A stretch of 40,982 nt of DNA from an uncultured Prevotellaceae bacterium (GCA_900318645.1 ONLH01000034.1:1-40982); one strand, 5' to 3'; shown: positions 14,486 through 24,391, numbered from the stretch's first letter. A program made the numbers and translations. The notes: generated by a model from the letters alone, not told the origin.

Positions 14486-14581
14486 TAGGTTAAAGCTAAT
14501 ATCGTGGTATCCGTGCTAGCCTGGGGCTGTGTTTTGCCTGCAGTGCGGTGCCCGTGACAGATTTAAAAAGTAAAAATACAA

Positions 14582-17152
14582 ATGAACAACGATCGAATTC
14601 TAGAGATCAACATTGAGAACGAGATGAAGACCAGTTACATCGACTATTCGATGTCGGTCATCGTTTCGCGTGCGCTACCCGATGTGCGCGACGGCTTCAA
14701 GCCAGTGCACCGCAGGGTACTCTATGGCATGGACAAGTTGCGCAACTACTCCAATGCCCCCTACAAGAAATCAGCACGTATTGTAGGTGATGTGCTTGGT
14801 AAGTATCATCCCCACGGTGATTCATCGGTTTACCTTGCCATGGTTCGTCTGGCTCAGGATTGGGCCATGCGTTACCCGCTTGTTGACGGTCAAGGTAACT
14901 TCGGCTCGGTTGACGGTGACAGCCCCGCTGCCATGCGTTATACCGAGGTGCGTCTTGACAAGATGGGCGAAAGCATGATGGAAGACATGGACAAGGACAC
15001 CGTGGACTTCGTGCCCAACTTTGACAACACCCTTGAAGAGCCATCGGTACTGCCCACCCGAATCCCCAACCTGCTGGTGAATGGCGCCACAGGTATCGCT
15101 GTCGGTATGGCGACCAACATGGCTCCTCACAACCTGGGAGAGTGCATCGACGGTTGCCTGGCCCTGCTTGAGGATCCCGAGATGGAAGTAAGTGACCTGA
15201 TGAACTACATCAAGGCTCCTGACTTCCCCACCGGAGGTATCATCTACGGCTTCCAGGGCGTGAGGGATGCCTTCGAGACCGGTCGCGGACGCATTGTAGT
15301 TCGCGCCAAGGCCGAGATTGAGACCGAGCACAACCACGAACGCATTGTGGTCAACGAGATTCCCTACAACGTCAACAAGAAAGACCTGATCGAGAACATT
15401 GCCCGCCTGGTTGAGGAAAAGAAGATCGAGGGCATTGCCGACATCAACGACGAGAGCGACCGCCACGGTATGCGCATCGTCATCGATGTAAAGAAGGACT
15501 TTAACCCCAACGTACTGCTCAATAAGCTTTACAAGATGACTGAATTGCAGTCATCATTCAGCGTGAACAATGTTTGCCTGGTCAAAGGTCGTCCCATGCT
15601 GCTCAACCTTAAGGAGCTGCTGCATTACTTCCTGGAGCACCGCCACGAGGTGGTCATCCGCCGCACCGAGTTCGACCTCAAGAAGGCGAAGGAGCGTGCC
15701 CACATCCTGGAAGGCCTGATCATCGCCAGCGACAACATCGACGAGGTCATCGCCATCATCAAGAGCAGTGACTCGACCGAGCATGCCATTCAGCGCCTGT
15801 GTGAACGCTTCAACCTCACCGAGGTACAGGCACGCGCCATCGTTGAGATGCGCTTGCGCCAACTCACCGGATTGGAACAGGAGAAGCTGCACAACGAGTT
15901 GGCCGAGGTGCGCAAGACTATCGAGCACCTGCAGGCCATCCTCGACGATCCCGCCGAGTGCCGTAAGGTCATCGAGGAGGAGTTGCTCGAGGTGAAGGAA
16001 AAATTCGGCGACGAGCGCCGCACCCAAATCGTTTATTCCAGTGAGGAGATGAACGCTGAGGACTTCTACAGCGACGATCCCATGATCATCACCATCTCCC
16101 ACCTCGGTTATATCAAGCGCACCCCGCTCAAGGAATACCGTGCCCAGGCACGTGGCGGCGTGGGCGCCAAGGGCAGTGACACACGCGATGAAGACTTCAT
16201 CGAGTATGTCTATGAAGCCACCAACCATAATTATATGTTGTTCTTCACCGCCACGGGTCGCTGCTTCTGGCTACGCGTGTTTGAGATACCCGAAGGCACT
16301 AAGAACAGCAAGGGCCGTGCAATCCAGAACCTGCTCAACCTGGATGCCGAGAACCGCATCATGGCCTTTGTCCGTGCTACGGCACTGACCGATCCCGAGT
16401 ATAACCAGTCACATTATATTGTATTTGCCACCAAGAACGGTATTGTCAAGCGCACAAGGCTGAGTGCCTACTCACGTCCCCGTGCCAATGGCGTTCGTGC
16501 CTTGAACATCGCTGAGGACGACCAGCTCGTGGGCGCTATCTTGACCGAGGGTAACAGCGAGGTGATCCTAGCCAACAGCAAGGGCTACGCCATCCGCTTC
16601 CCCGAGACCAAGGTCCGCGACATGGGCCGCACGGCAACCGGTGTTAAGGGTATGACACTGAGCGCCGACGATGAGGTGATCGGTATGATCTGTATGCGTG
16701 CCGGCACTCGTGATGACGTTCTGGTCGTTTCAGAGCAAGGTATGGGCAAACGCAGTGCCCTCGAGGACTACCGCGTGACCAATCGCGGCGGTAAGGGTGT
16801 TAAAACTATTAACATCACACCGAAGACTGGCAAGCTAATTGCAATTAAGAATGTGAACGACGATAACGACCTTGTTATCATCAACAAGAGCGGCATCGCC
16901 ATCAGGCTACGGGTTAGCTCACTGCGTGTCGTTGGACGCGCTACCCAGGGTGTAAGGCTCATCAACCTCGAGAAGAAGAACGATGAAATAGCAAGCGTTT
17001 GCAAGGTAGATACCGAGCCCGAGAGCACCGACGAGGAGAGCGTACGCGACGCCTTCCAGGAGAGTGTCCCCGAGAACTCAGAGAACTCAGATAATACAGA
17101 GAACACTGATAACGCTGATAACTCACTAAACGAAAACGAACAAACATTATAA
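14582..17152 (+). CDS. gyrA: DNA gyrase subunit A
   Basis: 856 residues. GyrA is the DNA-cleaving and rejoining subunit of gyrase and introduces negative supercoils together with GyrB. The active-site tyrosine is Tyr120 (AAMRYTE). The quinolone-determining region reads [18 protein letters not shown]: Ser81 corresponds to E. coli Ser83, so the classic resistance substitution is absent there, and the residue aligned with Asp87 is Leu. The GyrA box is [10 protein letters not shown], typical of gyrase rather than topoisomerase IV. C-terminal beta-pinwheel repeats follow ([41 protein letters not shown]). The last 40 residues are an acidic Asn/Asp/Ser/Glu-rich tail. It follows an upstream promoter and precedes an exported TPR gene by 21 nt. 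Confidence 0.98.
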   Translation: MNNDRILEINIENEMKTSYIDYSMSVIVSRALPDVRDGFKPVHRRVLYGMDKLRNYSNAPYKKSARIVGDVLGKYHPHGDSSVYLAMVRLAQDWAMRYPLVDGQGNFGSVDGDSPAAMRYTEVRLDKMGESMMEDMDKDTVDFVPNFDNTLEEPSVLPTRIPNLLVNGATGIAVGMATNMAPHNLGECIDGCLALLEDPEMEVSDLMNYIKAPDFPTGGIIYGFQGVRDAFETGRGRIVVRAKAEIETEHNHERIVVNEIPYNVNKKDLIENIARLVEEKKIEGIADINDESDRHGMRIVIDVKKDFNPNVLLNKLYKMTELQSSFSVNNVCLVKGRPMLLNLKELLHYFLEHRHEVVIRRTEFDLKKAKERAHILEGLIIASDNIDEVIAIIKSSDSTEHAIQRLCERFNLTEVQARAIVEMRLRQLTGLEQEKLHNELAEVRKTIEHLQAILDDPAECRKVIEEELLEVKEKFGDERRTQIVYSSEEMNAEDFYSDDPMIITISHLGYIKRTPLKEYRAQARGGVGAKGSDTRDEDFIEYVYEATNHNYMLFFTATGRCFWLRVFEIPEGTKNSKGRAIQNLLNLDAENRIMAFVRATALTDPEYNQSHYIVFATKNGIVKRTRLSAYSRPRANGVRALNIAEDDQLVGAILTEGNSEVILANSKGYAIRFPETKVRDMGRTATGVKGMTLSADDEVIGMICMRAGTRDDVLVVSEQGMGKRSALEDYRVTNRGGKGVKTINITPKTGKLIAIKNVNDDNDLVIINKSGIAIRLRVSSLRVVGRATQGVRLINLEKKNDEIASVCKVDTEPESTDEESVRDAFQESVPENSENSDNTENTDNADNSLNENEQTL

Positions 17153-17173
17153 ACTGCTTTAATTGTTAAGAAA

Positions 17174-18313
17174 ATGAAAAAGTTAATTCTTTTAGGCGCA
17201 GCCGCTATGATGGCGTTTGGCGCATCGGCTCAGATGAGCCTCGTGAAAGACCTGTCCAAGAAGGCCTCATCAGGCAATCCTCAAGAACTCATGGAGGTGC
17301 TTCAGAACATTGTGCCTGCTCTCACCAATCCTGAGAGTGCCAACGACGTGCTGACTTGGTACACCGCCGGTAAGGCCGCCTTTGGTCTCTATGACAAGAT
17401 GTATGAGGCTAAGCTGATGAAACAGCCTGTTGATGACAAAGACATGGCTAACGCACTGACTACAGCCTACGCTTATTACCAGAAGGCACTGCCCCTGGAC
17501 AGCGTCGTTGAGGTGGACAAGAACGGTGCACCCAAGCTCAACAAGGATGGCAGCAAAAAGGTGAAGACCAAATATAGCAAGGAAATCATCGGTTCCCTTA
17601 CCACTCACCTGAATGACATTGCCAACGTGGGTAACATCTTCCTGCAGGCAAATGACTGGGCAAATGCCGCTGCTGCATTTGGCAACTATGCCGACCTGTC
17701 AAGTTCACCCTTTGCTATTGAACAGGGTGTAGCTCCCGCTAATGACATCCTGGCCGAGGTTCGTTTCTATCAGGGCTACTCACAGTACCAGATCCAGGAC
17801 TTTGAGAATGCTTACCACAGCCTCGAGAAGGCCCGCAAGCTGGGTTACACCGACAACAACATCGTTGACTTCCAGACCTCTGCTCTGGCCAATATGATTC
17901 AGGGCATGCTCGACAAGAGCGAGTATGAGAAGGCCAACAGCTTCATCGACAACGCCTTGAAGGATGACCCCATGAACGGCACCCTGCATGACATCAAGGG
18001 CTTCACTACCGAGCTGGTAAGTGGCGTGGATGCTGCTCTTCCCTACTACCGCAAGGCTGCTGAGGTTGCTCCCGATTATGCCAACGCATTCTTTGATGTT
18101 GGTCGCTGCCTCTACCTGCAGGCACAGAAGATTATCGACGATAATCCCAACGCCACCAACAAGGAACTGCTCCCCAAGATCAAGCCCATCTATGACGAGG
18201 CTATCCCGTTCTTGCAGAAGGCCATCGACCTGAACACCAACCCCGATGACAAGAAGGCCAAGAACGTGCTCGACGACATCCTGTACAAGTTTGAAATCAT
18301 GGGCGTGAAGTAA
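17174..18313 (+). CDS. Exported tetratricopeptide repeat protein
   Basis: 379 residues with a signal peptide (MKKLILLGAAAMMAFGASAQ). The mature part is helical with TPR-like units: YAYYQKALPLDSVVEVDK (about 98-115), AAAAFGNYADLSSSPFAIEQ, RFYQGYSQYQIQDFENAYHSLEKA (about 197-220, quoted as two parts: RFYQGYSQYQIQDFENAY and HSLEKARKLG), GTLHDIKGF...AALPYYRKAAEVAPDYANAFFD, and IPFLQKAIDLNTNPDDKKAK. It lies 21 nt downstream of gyrA and may share its transcript. A periplasmic scaffold role is plausible; the function is unknown. It ends at two converging terminators before dnaA. Confidence 0.88.
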   Translation: MKKLILLGAAAMMAFGASAQMSLVKDLSKKASSGNPQELMEVLQNIVPALTNPESANDVLTWYTAGKAAFGLYDKMYEAKLMKQPVDDKDMANALTTAYAYYQKALPLDSVVEVDKNGAPKLNKDGSKKVKTKYSKEIIGSLTTHLNDIANVGNIFLQANDWANAAAAFGNYADLSSSPFAIEQGVAPANDILAEVRFYQGYSQYQIQDFENAYHSLEKARKLGYTDNNIVDFQTSALANMIQGMLDKSEYEKANSFIDNALKDDPMNGTLHDIKGFTTELVSGVDAALPYYRKAAEVAPDYANAFFDVGRCLYLQAQKIIDDNPNATNKELLPKIKPIYDEAIPFLQKAIDLNTNPDDKKAKNVLDDILYKFEIMGVK

Positions 18314-18340
18314 TCAACGCTATTGAATAACAATCAACGC

Positions 18341-18372
18341 GAGCGGTGAGGTTAAACCTCACCACTCGTTTT
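18341..18372 (+). terminator. Terminator of the gyrA/TPR transcript
   Basis: GAGCGGTGAGG (18341-18351), loop TTAAA, CCTCACCACTC (18357-18367) with one mismatch, followed by GTTTTATT. Confidence 0.8.
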
Positions 18373-18400
18373 ATTGTTACCCAGGAATACAGGAGGCACA

Positions 18401-18445
18401 TTACCGATCGAGGGGGTGAACCTGAATGGTTCACCCCCTCGGTAA
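18401..18445. terminator. Long hairpin between convergent genes
   Basis: GAGGGGGTGAACC (18410-18422) pairs perfectly with GGTTCACCCCCTC (18428-18440) around TGAAT. TTACC/GGTAA flanks extend it past a short bulge. It lies 31 nt beyond the dnaA stop and probably ends both converging transcripts, although no long T-run follows. Confidence 0.65.
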
Positions 18446-18471
18446 CAATTCCCTTTATTCACTAAGTTGTG

Positions 18472-19875
18472 CTACTGCATTAGACTTGCAGTAATATCTT
18501 GTACCTCTCGTGAGAAATCCTTCTCGATGTCCATGCGCTGCTTGATCTGGATACAAGCATGCAGCACGGTGGCATGGGTACGGTCCAGCTTTGCTCCGAT
18601 ACTGGGAGAGGACATCTGCGCCTCCTTCTTGGCCAGATACATCACCAGTTGACGGGCATCACTGATTTCACGCTTGCGAGACTTACCGTAAATCAGATCG
18701 GTGGACAGGTTGTAATACTTAGCAACTGTCTCGGCAATCATCTCAAAAGTCAATTGCCGCTGGCTCACCTTCACGGTATTGCCGATGACACTGCGCGCAA
18801 GGTCGATCGTGATTTCTTGCTCCAGCATCGTGGCATGGGCAAGCAAGGCAACCATGACGCCTTCGAGTTCGCGCACGCTTTCGGTTACATTTGAAGCGAT
18901 GAAGTCGAGCACCTCGTCGTCGATGTTCAATCCGTCCTGAACCGACTTCATGGCAAGGAACTTGCGCCTCAACTCATAGTCGGGCTTCTCCAGTTCCACT
19001 GTCATGCCCCACTTGAAGCGGGAGATGAGCCTGGGCACCATGCCGTCGAGGTCACTGGGACGACAGTCACTAGACATAATGAGCTGACGCTGGTGCTGAT
19101 GCAGGTGGTTGAAGATGTGGAAGAAGGTGTTCTGCGTGCCTGGCTTACCGGCAAACTCCTGAATGTCGTCAAGCAAGAGCACGTCAATACTCTGATAAAA
19201 ATTGATGAAGTCGTTGACTTTCTTCTGCAACACAGCTGTCGTGTACTGGTTTTCGAAGACCCTGGCAGTGACATAGAGCACCCTCATGCGCGGGTTGTTC
19301 TCCTTAAGCTTGACACCCACGGCCTGCAGCAGGTGGGTTTTTCCCACACCCGTCGAACCGAAGATAAAGAACGGATTGTAGGTCTTTACCTCGGGATGTG
19401 TCGCGATGGCATTGGCGACACTGACAGCGAGTCTATTACTCATACTGCCGCAGTAGTTCTCAAAAGTATAGCGCGGGTTGAGTTGCGGGTCGATATCGTC
19501 AAGCGTGTCCTGTCGCTCAAAGGGGTTGGCGACGCGGGGATTGCGGATCTTGAGTTCCTGCTTGAGGCGAATGCTGGAGTTGTCCTCCTGCTGCTTGACA
19601 GAGCTGGTCTCATCACCACGCACCACATTATATTTATAAAAAAGCTTGACATTCTCGCCGAACACTTTCTTCAGAGCCAACGAAAGGATATTGAGATAAT
19701 GTCCCTCAATCTTCTCTCTATAGAACTCCGAAGGAACCTTAAGCGTCACGTGGTTGTTTTCCTGGTCATAGTCAACGGCAACAATGGGAGCGAACCAAGC
19801 ATTGAACTGCTCGGCCGGGAGGTTTGCCTTGATGACGTCAAGACAACGGTTCCACTGTTGTGCAACGTTAAACAT
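18472..19875 (-). CDS. dnaA: Chromosomal replication initiator protein DnaA
   Basis: 467 residues. DnaA binds the origin and melts it to load the replicative helicase. Domain I is at about 1-75 (WNRCLDVIKANLPAEQFNAW). A polar linker follows (about 85-130). The AAA+ domain has Walker A IFGSTGVGKT (171-180), Walker B in VLLLDDIQEF, and sensor-like MSSDCRPSDLDGM. The C-terminal HTH carries the DnaA signature at DRTHATVLHACIQI. All expected parts are present and the length is normal. It stands alone on the minus strand, convergent with the gyrA/TPR unit and downstream of a 421-bp AT-rich spacer. No recF or dnaN is beside it, which is usual for Bacteroidetes. Confidence 0.98.
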   Translation of the reverse strand: MFNVAQQWNRCLDVIKANLPAEQFNAWFAPIVAVDYDQENNHVTLKVPSEFYREKIEGHYLNILSLALKKVFGENVKLFYKYNVVRGDETSSVKQQEDNSSIRLKQELKIRNPRVANPFERQDTLDDIDPQLNPRYTFENYCGSMSNRLAVSVANAIATHPEVKTYNPFFIFGSTGVGKTHLLQAVGVKLKENNPRMRVLYVTARVFENQYTTAVLQKKVNDFINFYQSIDVLLLDDIQEFAGKPGTQNTFFHIFNHLHQHQRQLIMSSDCRPSDLDGMVPRLISRFKWGMTVELEKPDYELRRKFLAMKSVQDGLNIDDEVLDFIASNVTESVRELEGVMVALLAHATMLEQEITIDLARSVIGNTVKVSQRQLTFEMIAETVAKYYNLSTDLIYGKSRKREISDARQLVMYLAKKEAQMSSPSIGAKLDRTHATVLHACIQIKQRMDIEKDFSREVQDITASLMQ

Positions 19876-20296
19876 TTTGATATTTTCTTAAGTAATGGTT
19901 AGTTTGTACAGTGCTTTTTAGCAGTACAAATTTCGGTCAATATTTTCTAATAAAAAAATGCCGTAAAAATTTGGAAATCTCGATTTGACTGTAATAACGT
20001 TGAAAAACAAAGGGTTACAATTCCAATCCAAAAAGGCTGTTTTTCTTGTTATGCAATAATTATGACTTGACTGATTATCAACACATTAACAACCGTCGGT
20101 TAATTCCCTATTCGTTTTGGCATGCTTGCAAACTGCTGTTAATTCAAGGGTTTGGAAATGTAAATCCCGAAAACCGTAATTTTTAAAAAAAATCTTATTT
20201 AGACTAAGTCCAAACAAGATTTTTATACAGTCATTTCAGGCCAATTCTCAGTTCTTGGCGACACCGTTTTGCTGGTTGTGAACAGGTTACCATTCG
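19876..20296. other. AT-rich spacer upstream of dnaA (weak origin candidate)
   Basis: 421 bases without a gene. It must hold the dnaA promoter, although no clear TAnnTTTG was found on the minus strand (the nearest is GAAATTTG at about 19926). It contains TTATCAACA near 20075, one base off the DnaA box TTATCCACA, and TTATGCAAT near 20049, also imperfect. Several A/T tracts and the nested hairpin at 20188-20224 are present. Two imperfect boxes are not enough to call an origin. Confidence 0.35.
20183..20224 (-). terminator. Nested AT-rich terminator of the mlaD-like gene
   Basis: AAAAATCTT (20188-20196) pairs with AAGATTTTT (20216-20224). Inside, TTT/AAA and GAC/GTC continue the stem across two A-C mismatches. 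On the minus strand the stem is followed by a run of T residues, so it should end the gene whose stop is at 20297. Confidence 0.75.
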
Positions 20297-21199
20297 TCAG
20301 AATATTTTCACATTAATATAACGCTTGGGATTGGTCTTGATATCGATCAACAATGAGTCAAGACTGGCAATGGCATGGTTAGCGTTATCATAGAGCTCGC
20401 GGTCGTTTATCACCTTGCCCAACGATGAGTTCTTGTCGTTGAGTTGCTGGGACAACGACTCAAGGTTGGCAAGCGTACTGTTCAGCTTCGCCATTGTCTC
20501 ATCTAGAGGAATCTCCTTGAGCGAAGCCGAGAAATCCGTGAGATTACCTGTAGCACCCGATAAGTTATTGGTGATGCCGCTCACATTATTCATCACGCCC
20601 GGCACACTACGATTCAAGTTATTCATCAACACCGTGAGATGCTGTGCGCTGATCTGAAGTTGGCGAGTGATGCCGTCAAGTCGAGAGAGCGCAGCGGCAA
20701 GTGCTGGATCTCCAGTAAGGCCATTGAGGTTACCCATGATAGAATCCACCTTGGGCATGACGCTATTCACCATCGGCATGATATTGTCGGTCACATTATC
20801 CATCAATCCGGCTTCCTTAAAAGTAGGAATCAGGCTACCTGGTTTCATTGCGGGGCCATCACCCAGATTGAGAACAAGTGAAGTACCGCCCAGCAAACCT
20901 GAGACCATGGTCACAGTGCTGCCTTCAGGAACTACCATCTCCTTGTTCATGGCAAGCATGACGGTAATTTTGTTTTTGTTGTAGTCATAGTTGATCTCGC
21001 GCACCTGTCCCACCTGGAAGCCGTTGACGGTTATAGGAGCGGCAGTGAGGAGGCCTTCGGTGCTTTCTACTTCGGTAAAAAATGCATTGGCAGGTGTCAA
21101 CAGGTTTACACCCTTCAGATAGTTAATGCCCCAATACAGCAAAGCAAGTCCCACAAGCACAGTGAGCGCAATCTTGACGTTCTTATTCAAAAACTTCAT
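20297..21199 (-). CDS. MlaD-family (MCE domain) lipid transport protein
   Basis: 300 residues. One N-terminal membrane helix (VKIALTVLVGLALLYWGINYL, residues 8-28) anchors it in the inner membrane with the rest in the periplasm. Residues 38-115 are an MCE domain (FFTEVESTEGLLTAAPITVNGFQVGQV, given here as two pieces: FFTEVESTEGLLTAAPIT and VNGFQVGQVREI), ending in SGLLGGTSLVLNLG. The C-terminal half is helical and rich in Asn, Leu and Ser (LNGLTGDP, MNNLNRSVPGVMNNVSG, LSQQLNDKNSSLG), as in MCE proteins that form hexamers. The family moves phospholipids between inner and outer membranes. No ATPase or permease gene is adjacent, so the rest of the system must lie elsewhere. Confidence 0.9.
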   Translation of the reverse strand: MKFLNKNVKIALTVLVGLALLYWGINYLKGVNLLTPANAFFTEVESTEGLLTAAPITVNGFQVGQVREINYDYNKNKITVMLAMNKEMVVPEGSTVTMVSGLLGGTSLVLNLGDGPAMKPGSLIPTFKEAGLMDNVTDNIMPMVNSVMPKVDSIMGNLNGLTGDPALAAALSRLDGITRQLQISAQHLTVLMNNLNRSVPGVMNNVSGITNNLSGATGNLTDFSASLKEIPLDETMAKLNSTLANLESLSQQLNDKNSSLGKVINDRELYDNANHAIASLDSLLIDIKTNPKRYINVKIF

Positions 21200-21236
21200 C
21201 TTCAGTATAGATTCTATTTTAACTCTATTTAAACGA

Positions 21237-21400
21237 CAAAATTACAAATTTGTTCTATATAAAGGAGGTATTTTTCGGCTTTTTTCAATTTATTTAAGAC
21301 TGGAGCGCGCCAAAAAGGTGCTTTTTGACAAAAAATAGGGCGCAAAGAACAAAAAATCCACTAATATCGGTGATAATTACAAGATTTGTGACTAATTTTG
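21237..21400. promoter_or_regulatory. Divergent promoter region of mlaD-like gene and aroE
   Basis: On the minus strand TAATTTTG (21237-21244) lies 38 nt before the mlaD-like start. On the plus strand TAATTTTG (21393-21400) lies 45 nt before aroE. Both fit TAnnTTTG; neither has a good -33 partner. Confidence 0.5.
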
Positions 21401-21444
21401 CATGTTCTGCTTTTAGGCTAAAAGGTTTAAACTGACAACAGACT

Positions 21445-22224
21445 ATGAAATCTCCACTTGACTGTAAATATCTGTATGGCCTGATCGGCTACCCGTTGGT
21501 TCATTCCTTCTCGATGGACTTTTTTAACCAGAAGTTCCTCGCCGAGGAGATTGATGCCCAATATTTCAACTTTGAGATTGAAGACCTGGGATTGTTGTGG
21601 GAAATTATCGCCGAACACTCCAATCTGAATGGTCTCAACGTAACAGCGCCCTTCAAGGAAGCCATCATTCCCTACATGGACGAGATGGATGATGACGCGC
21701 GCGAAGTGGGCGCTGTGAACGTAGTGCGGTTCATGCGTGACAAGCAGAGCGGCAGGCTCATCGGGCTTAAGGGTTACAACAGCGATGTTGGGGGTTTTGA
21801 AAGAACGCTGGGTGACGTGCTCATTCCAGGACGTGACCACGCGATGGTACTCGGGACTGGCGGAGCCTCCAAGGCAGTATCGGCCGCGTTACGCCGTCAC
21901 GGTGTGGAGGTTCAGCTCGTGTCACGCCGCAAGTCGGAACACACGTTAGTGTATGAGGAAATCACACGCGCCATGGTAGCACAGTACACGCTCATCGTCA
22001 ATGCCACTCCCCTGGGCAAATATCCCGATGACAACCTGTGTCCGGACTTTCCTTACCGTTTCCTTACCAAGGATCACCTGTGCTACGACCTGATTTATAA
22101 TCCCGAGGAGACGCTTTTCATGAAAAATTCGGCTCGCTATGGGGCCTCGACCAAAAATGGCATCGAGATGCTGTTGTTGCAGGCATTTGATTCTTACGAG
22201 ATCTGGACTCAGGACGATGAATGA
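21445..22224 (+). CDS. aroE: Shikimate dehydrogenase
   Basis: 259 residues. The enzyme reduces 3-dehydroshikimate to shikimate with NADPH in aromatic amino acid synthesis. The N-terminal substrate domain shows GYPLVHSFSMDFFNQKF and LNGLNVTAPFKEAIIPYMDE, which contains the catalytic Lys; the more usual text is NVTIPYK. The second Asp is in GYNSDVGGFE. The nucleotide-binding loop is LGTGGASKAVSAALRRHG, then VSRRKSE. The C-terminus has NATPLGKYPDD, YDLIYNPEETLFM and GIEMLLLQAFDSYEIW. It is a short form without extra domains. comEC begins 46 nt downstream. Confidence 0.95.
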   Translation: MKSPLDCKYLYGLIGYPLVHSFSMDFFNQKFLAEEIDAQYFNFEIEDLGLLWEIIAEHSNLNGLNVTAPFKEAIIPYMDEMDDDAREVGAVNVVRFMRDKQSGRLIGLKGYNSDVGGFERTLGDVLIPGRDHAMVLGTGGASKAVSAALRRHGVEVQLVSRRKSEHTLVYEEITRAMVAQYTLIVNATPLGKYPDDNLCPDFPYRFLTKDHLCYDLIYNPEETLFMKNSARYGASTKNGIEMLLLQAFDSYEIWTQDDE

Positions 22225-22270
22225 CGAGGCACGATAAAGAGCATCGAAGCCCCAAATCACCGACTCACAG

Positions 22271-24331
22271 ATGTCCACAACATCAGCATTTTCACGGATT
22301 CCAGTTTTACGTATTCTTGTGCCCTTTGTTCTGGGCATTCTTTGCCATCGCTTGTGGCACAGCATCTGGGCACCTTCTATACTGTTCCTTCTGGCCCTAG
22401 GAGGGTTGCTGTGGCTTAACGCCAAGAGCAAATCTCCCCATGGGCGCCTACGTTGGCGGCCATATTTTATCATGCCCATCGCCACTTGTGCAATAGCATT
22501 AGGATGGCTTTGTGCCATTGTCCATTGCCCGGCACACTTGACTGATAGTCAGCGCAAAGACAGAGTCCTTACAGGCCGTGTAGTCAATCTGGAATTTACC
22601 GATTTCTCAATGCGCATGACCATCGATGTGCTCAATATCGACTTGCCGCAGTGCCGTGTATTGATTTCAACACGCGGCTGCGACTACACGATGCAAGCGG
22701 GAGACATTGTCGCATGGCAAGCGGCGCTCGACGAGGTCGGCCACATGGGCAACCCCGAAGAAATGGACTATGCCAGTTTCCTGCTTGACAGTGAGGGAAT
22801 CCGCTATCAACAGCACTTGCCAGTGGGACAAGTCAGACATATCGGGCACTCCCCCACCCTCATTACACGCATGGCCAACGTCAGGCGCAACCTGCAACTG
22901 TCGGTTTTCAACTCGCGGTTATCACCCGCGACCCAACAGTTCATCTCGGCACTGCTATTGGGCAATAAAGGCATCATCGACAAATCGACCCGCCAGGAAT
23001 TCTCGTCCGCCGGTGTTGCCCATGTGTTGGCGTTGAGCGGGTTGCATGTAGGCTTTATCGCCCTCATTATCTGGTGGCTGCTGTTTCCACTGAATTATCT
23101 GCACATGAAGAAACTGCGTCTTGCCATCACGCTTGCTGCTATCATCTTTTTTGCGGTATTCACTGGACTGTCACCCAGTGTTGTACGCGCCACAGTGATG
23201 ATCGGCGTGGTGTTCTCATCCCTCATTTTCTACAGGCGTTCGGTTTCACTCAACTCATTGTTTCTGGCAGCACTTATCATTCTTACATTTTCCCCATCGG
23301 CGTTGTACAGTGTTGGCTTTCAACTGAGTTTCATCACCGTGGGAGCAGTATTGGTGTTTGCCCGTCTGCCCGAAGCGATTACAAGCCGATACAGCTGGGT
23401 CAACTATATCACTTCCACTGCCATCACCGCATCAGTGGCTATGCTGGCTACAGTGGCGTTGAGTGCCCACTATTTCCATACCGTCTCACTAATGTCGGTT
23501 ATTTCGAACTTACTCATCTTACCCGTGCTGCCCGTGTTCATGGTGCTGGGTGCCATCTTCTTGCTGGTCACAGCGGCAGGTATACAATGCATTGTGCTTG
23601 ACAATATTCTTGACGGCATCTACCACTACATCCATTGGGTAACAAGAACGATCAACGCCACTCCAGGATCACACCTGGGGAATGTGTATGTGAGCACCTT
23701 TGGCGTAGTCGCTTACTTCGTCATGCTGGCACTCCTTATCCTATGGTTCTATCGCCGTGATTTCCGCATCCTGCTCGCTGCCGGATGTGCAATCATCATC
23801 ATGCTGGCGCACTCCTTGTGGATTGACTGCAGGACTCCCCGCCAGGGACTTGTGATATTCAACTCGTTCTCATCGACCCCAATCCTGTATTTTGACAACG
23901 GCACGGGATACGTCTGGACGCCCGACGAAGAGGAACCTGACTCATCAGCATTCGCCCGTTACTATGCCGGTTTTCTCTCTCGCCATAGCATTGATAAGCT
24001 ACAGTTCATTGCCGATGGCGACTCCCTGAATCTTGACGGCAACATGATACGTCCTCCCTATGCCCTGCTGATGGGCAAGCGCATGCTGGCCATCGGTGGC
24101 GGCAAGTGGAAACAGGCCACAACCAATCACAGGCTCACACTTGACGACATTATCATCACCAAACGTTATCATGGAACAGTGGCCAAACTCAAGGAGTTAT
24201 ACCGTTTTGACCGCCTCATCCTCTCAGGTGCCATTCATGACAAGGAGCGCCTGAAGGTTGAGAGCGACAGCTTGGGATGTGTGATGCATGACCTTTCGGC
24301 ACAAGGAGCAATCACAATTTCCACCGATTGA
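22271..24331 (+). CDS. comEC: ComEC/Rec2-family DNA uptake channel
   Basis: 686 residues. ComEC forms the inner-membrane channel for single-stranded DNA uptake in transformable bacteria. Two N-terminal helices are followed by a DUF4131-like soluble segment (RKDRVLTGRVVNLEF...WQAALDEVGHMGNPEEMDYASFL, about 97-180, only excerpts given). The Competence domain contains ALLLGNKGIIDKSTRQEF and VLALSGLHVGFIALI (about 245-270), FTGLSPSVVRATVM and many membrane helices to about residue 515. The C-terminal 170 residues lack the HxHxDH metal motif of a beta-lactamase-like nuclease, although the terminal strands (DDIIITKRYHG, RLILSGA) look like a degenerate remnant. As I recall, short ComEC forms are common in Bacteroidetes. 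Confidence 0.9.
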   Translation: MSTTSAFSRIPVLRILVPFVLGILCHRLWHSIWAPSILFLLALGGLLWLNAKSKSPHGRLRWRPYFIMPIATCAIALGWLCAIVHCPAHLTDSQRKDRVLTGRVVNLEFTDFSMRMTIDVLNIDLPQCRVLISTRGCDYTMQAGDIVAWQAALDEVGHMGNPEEMDYASFLLDSEGIRYQQHLPVGQVRHIGHSPTLITRMANVRRNLQLSVFNSRLSPATQQFISALLLGNKGIIDKSTRQEFSSAGVAHVLALSGLHVGFIALIIWWLLFPLNYLHMKKLRLAITLAAIIFFAVFTGLSPSVVRATVMIGVVFSSLIFYRRSVSLNSLFLAALIILTFSPSALYSVGFQLSFITVGAVLVFARLPEAITSRYSWVNYITSTAITASVAMLATVALSAHYFHTVSLMSVISNLLILPVLPVFMVLGAIFLLVTAAGIQCIVLDNILDGIYHYIHWVTRTINATPGSHLGNVYVSTFGVVAYFVMLALLILWFYRRDFRILLAAGCAIIIMLAHSLWIDCRTPRQGLVIFNSFSSTPILYFDNGTGYVWTPDEEEPDSSAFARYYAGFLSRHSIDKLQFIADGDSLNLDGNMIRPPYALLMGKRMLAIGGGKWKQATTNHRLTLDDIIITKRYHGTVAKLKELYRFDRLILSGAIHDKERLKVESDSLGCVMHDLSAQGAITISTD

Positions 24332-24391
24332 CAGGGTGTCTATGTGACAGAAGGACAAAAAAGCACAAAAAATGTTAGAGCTACAGTTAAT

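Larger units (their letters stand above)
14107..14581. other. Intergenic region upstream of gyrA
   Basis: 475 bases without a credible gene. It holds a pair of REP-like palindromes (14194-14266), the gyrA promoter (14456-14485) and a gyrA leader of about 90 nt with a GC-rich stretch (14517-14556). No riboswitch was recognised. Confidence 0.75.

Noticed and set aside
14822-16228. Long minus-strand frames opposite gyrA (214 and 224 residues)
   Set aside because: Their Val/Leu/His-rich composition is the mirror of gyrA codons, with no domain signs.
19093-19902. 269-residue plus-strand frame opposite dnaA
   Set aside because: It is antisense to dnaA, whose motifs are complete. Long antisense frames are expected from the codon bias of this genome.
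19876-20296. Replication origin
   Set aside because: Only two imperfect DnaA-box-like sites were seen, with no cluster. It is recorded only as a weak candidate.
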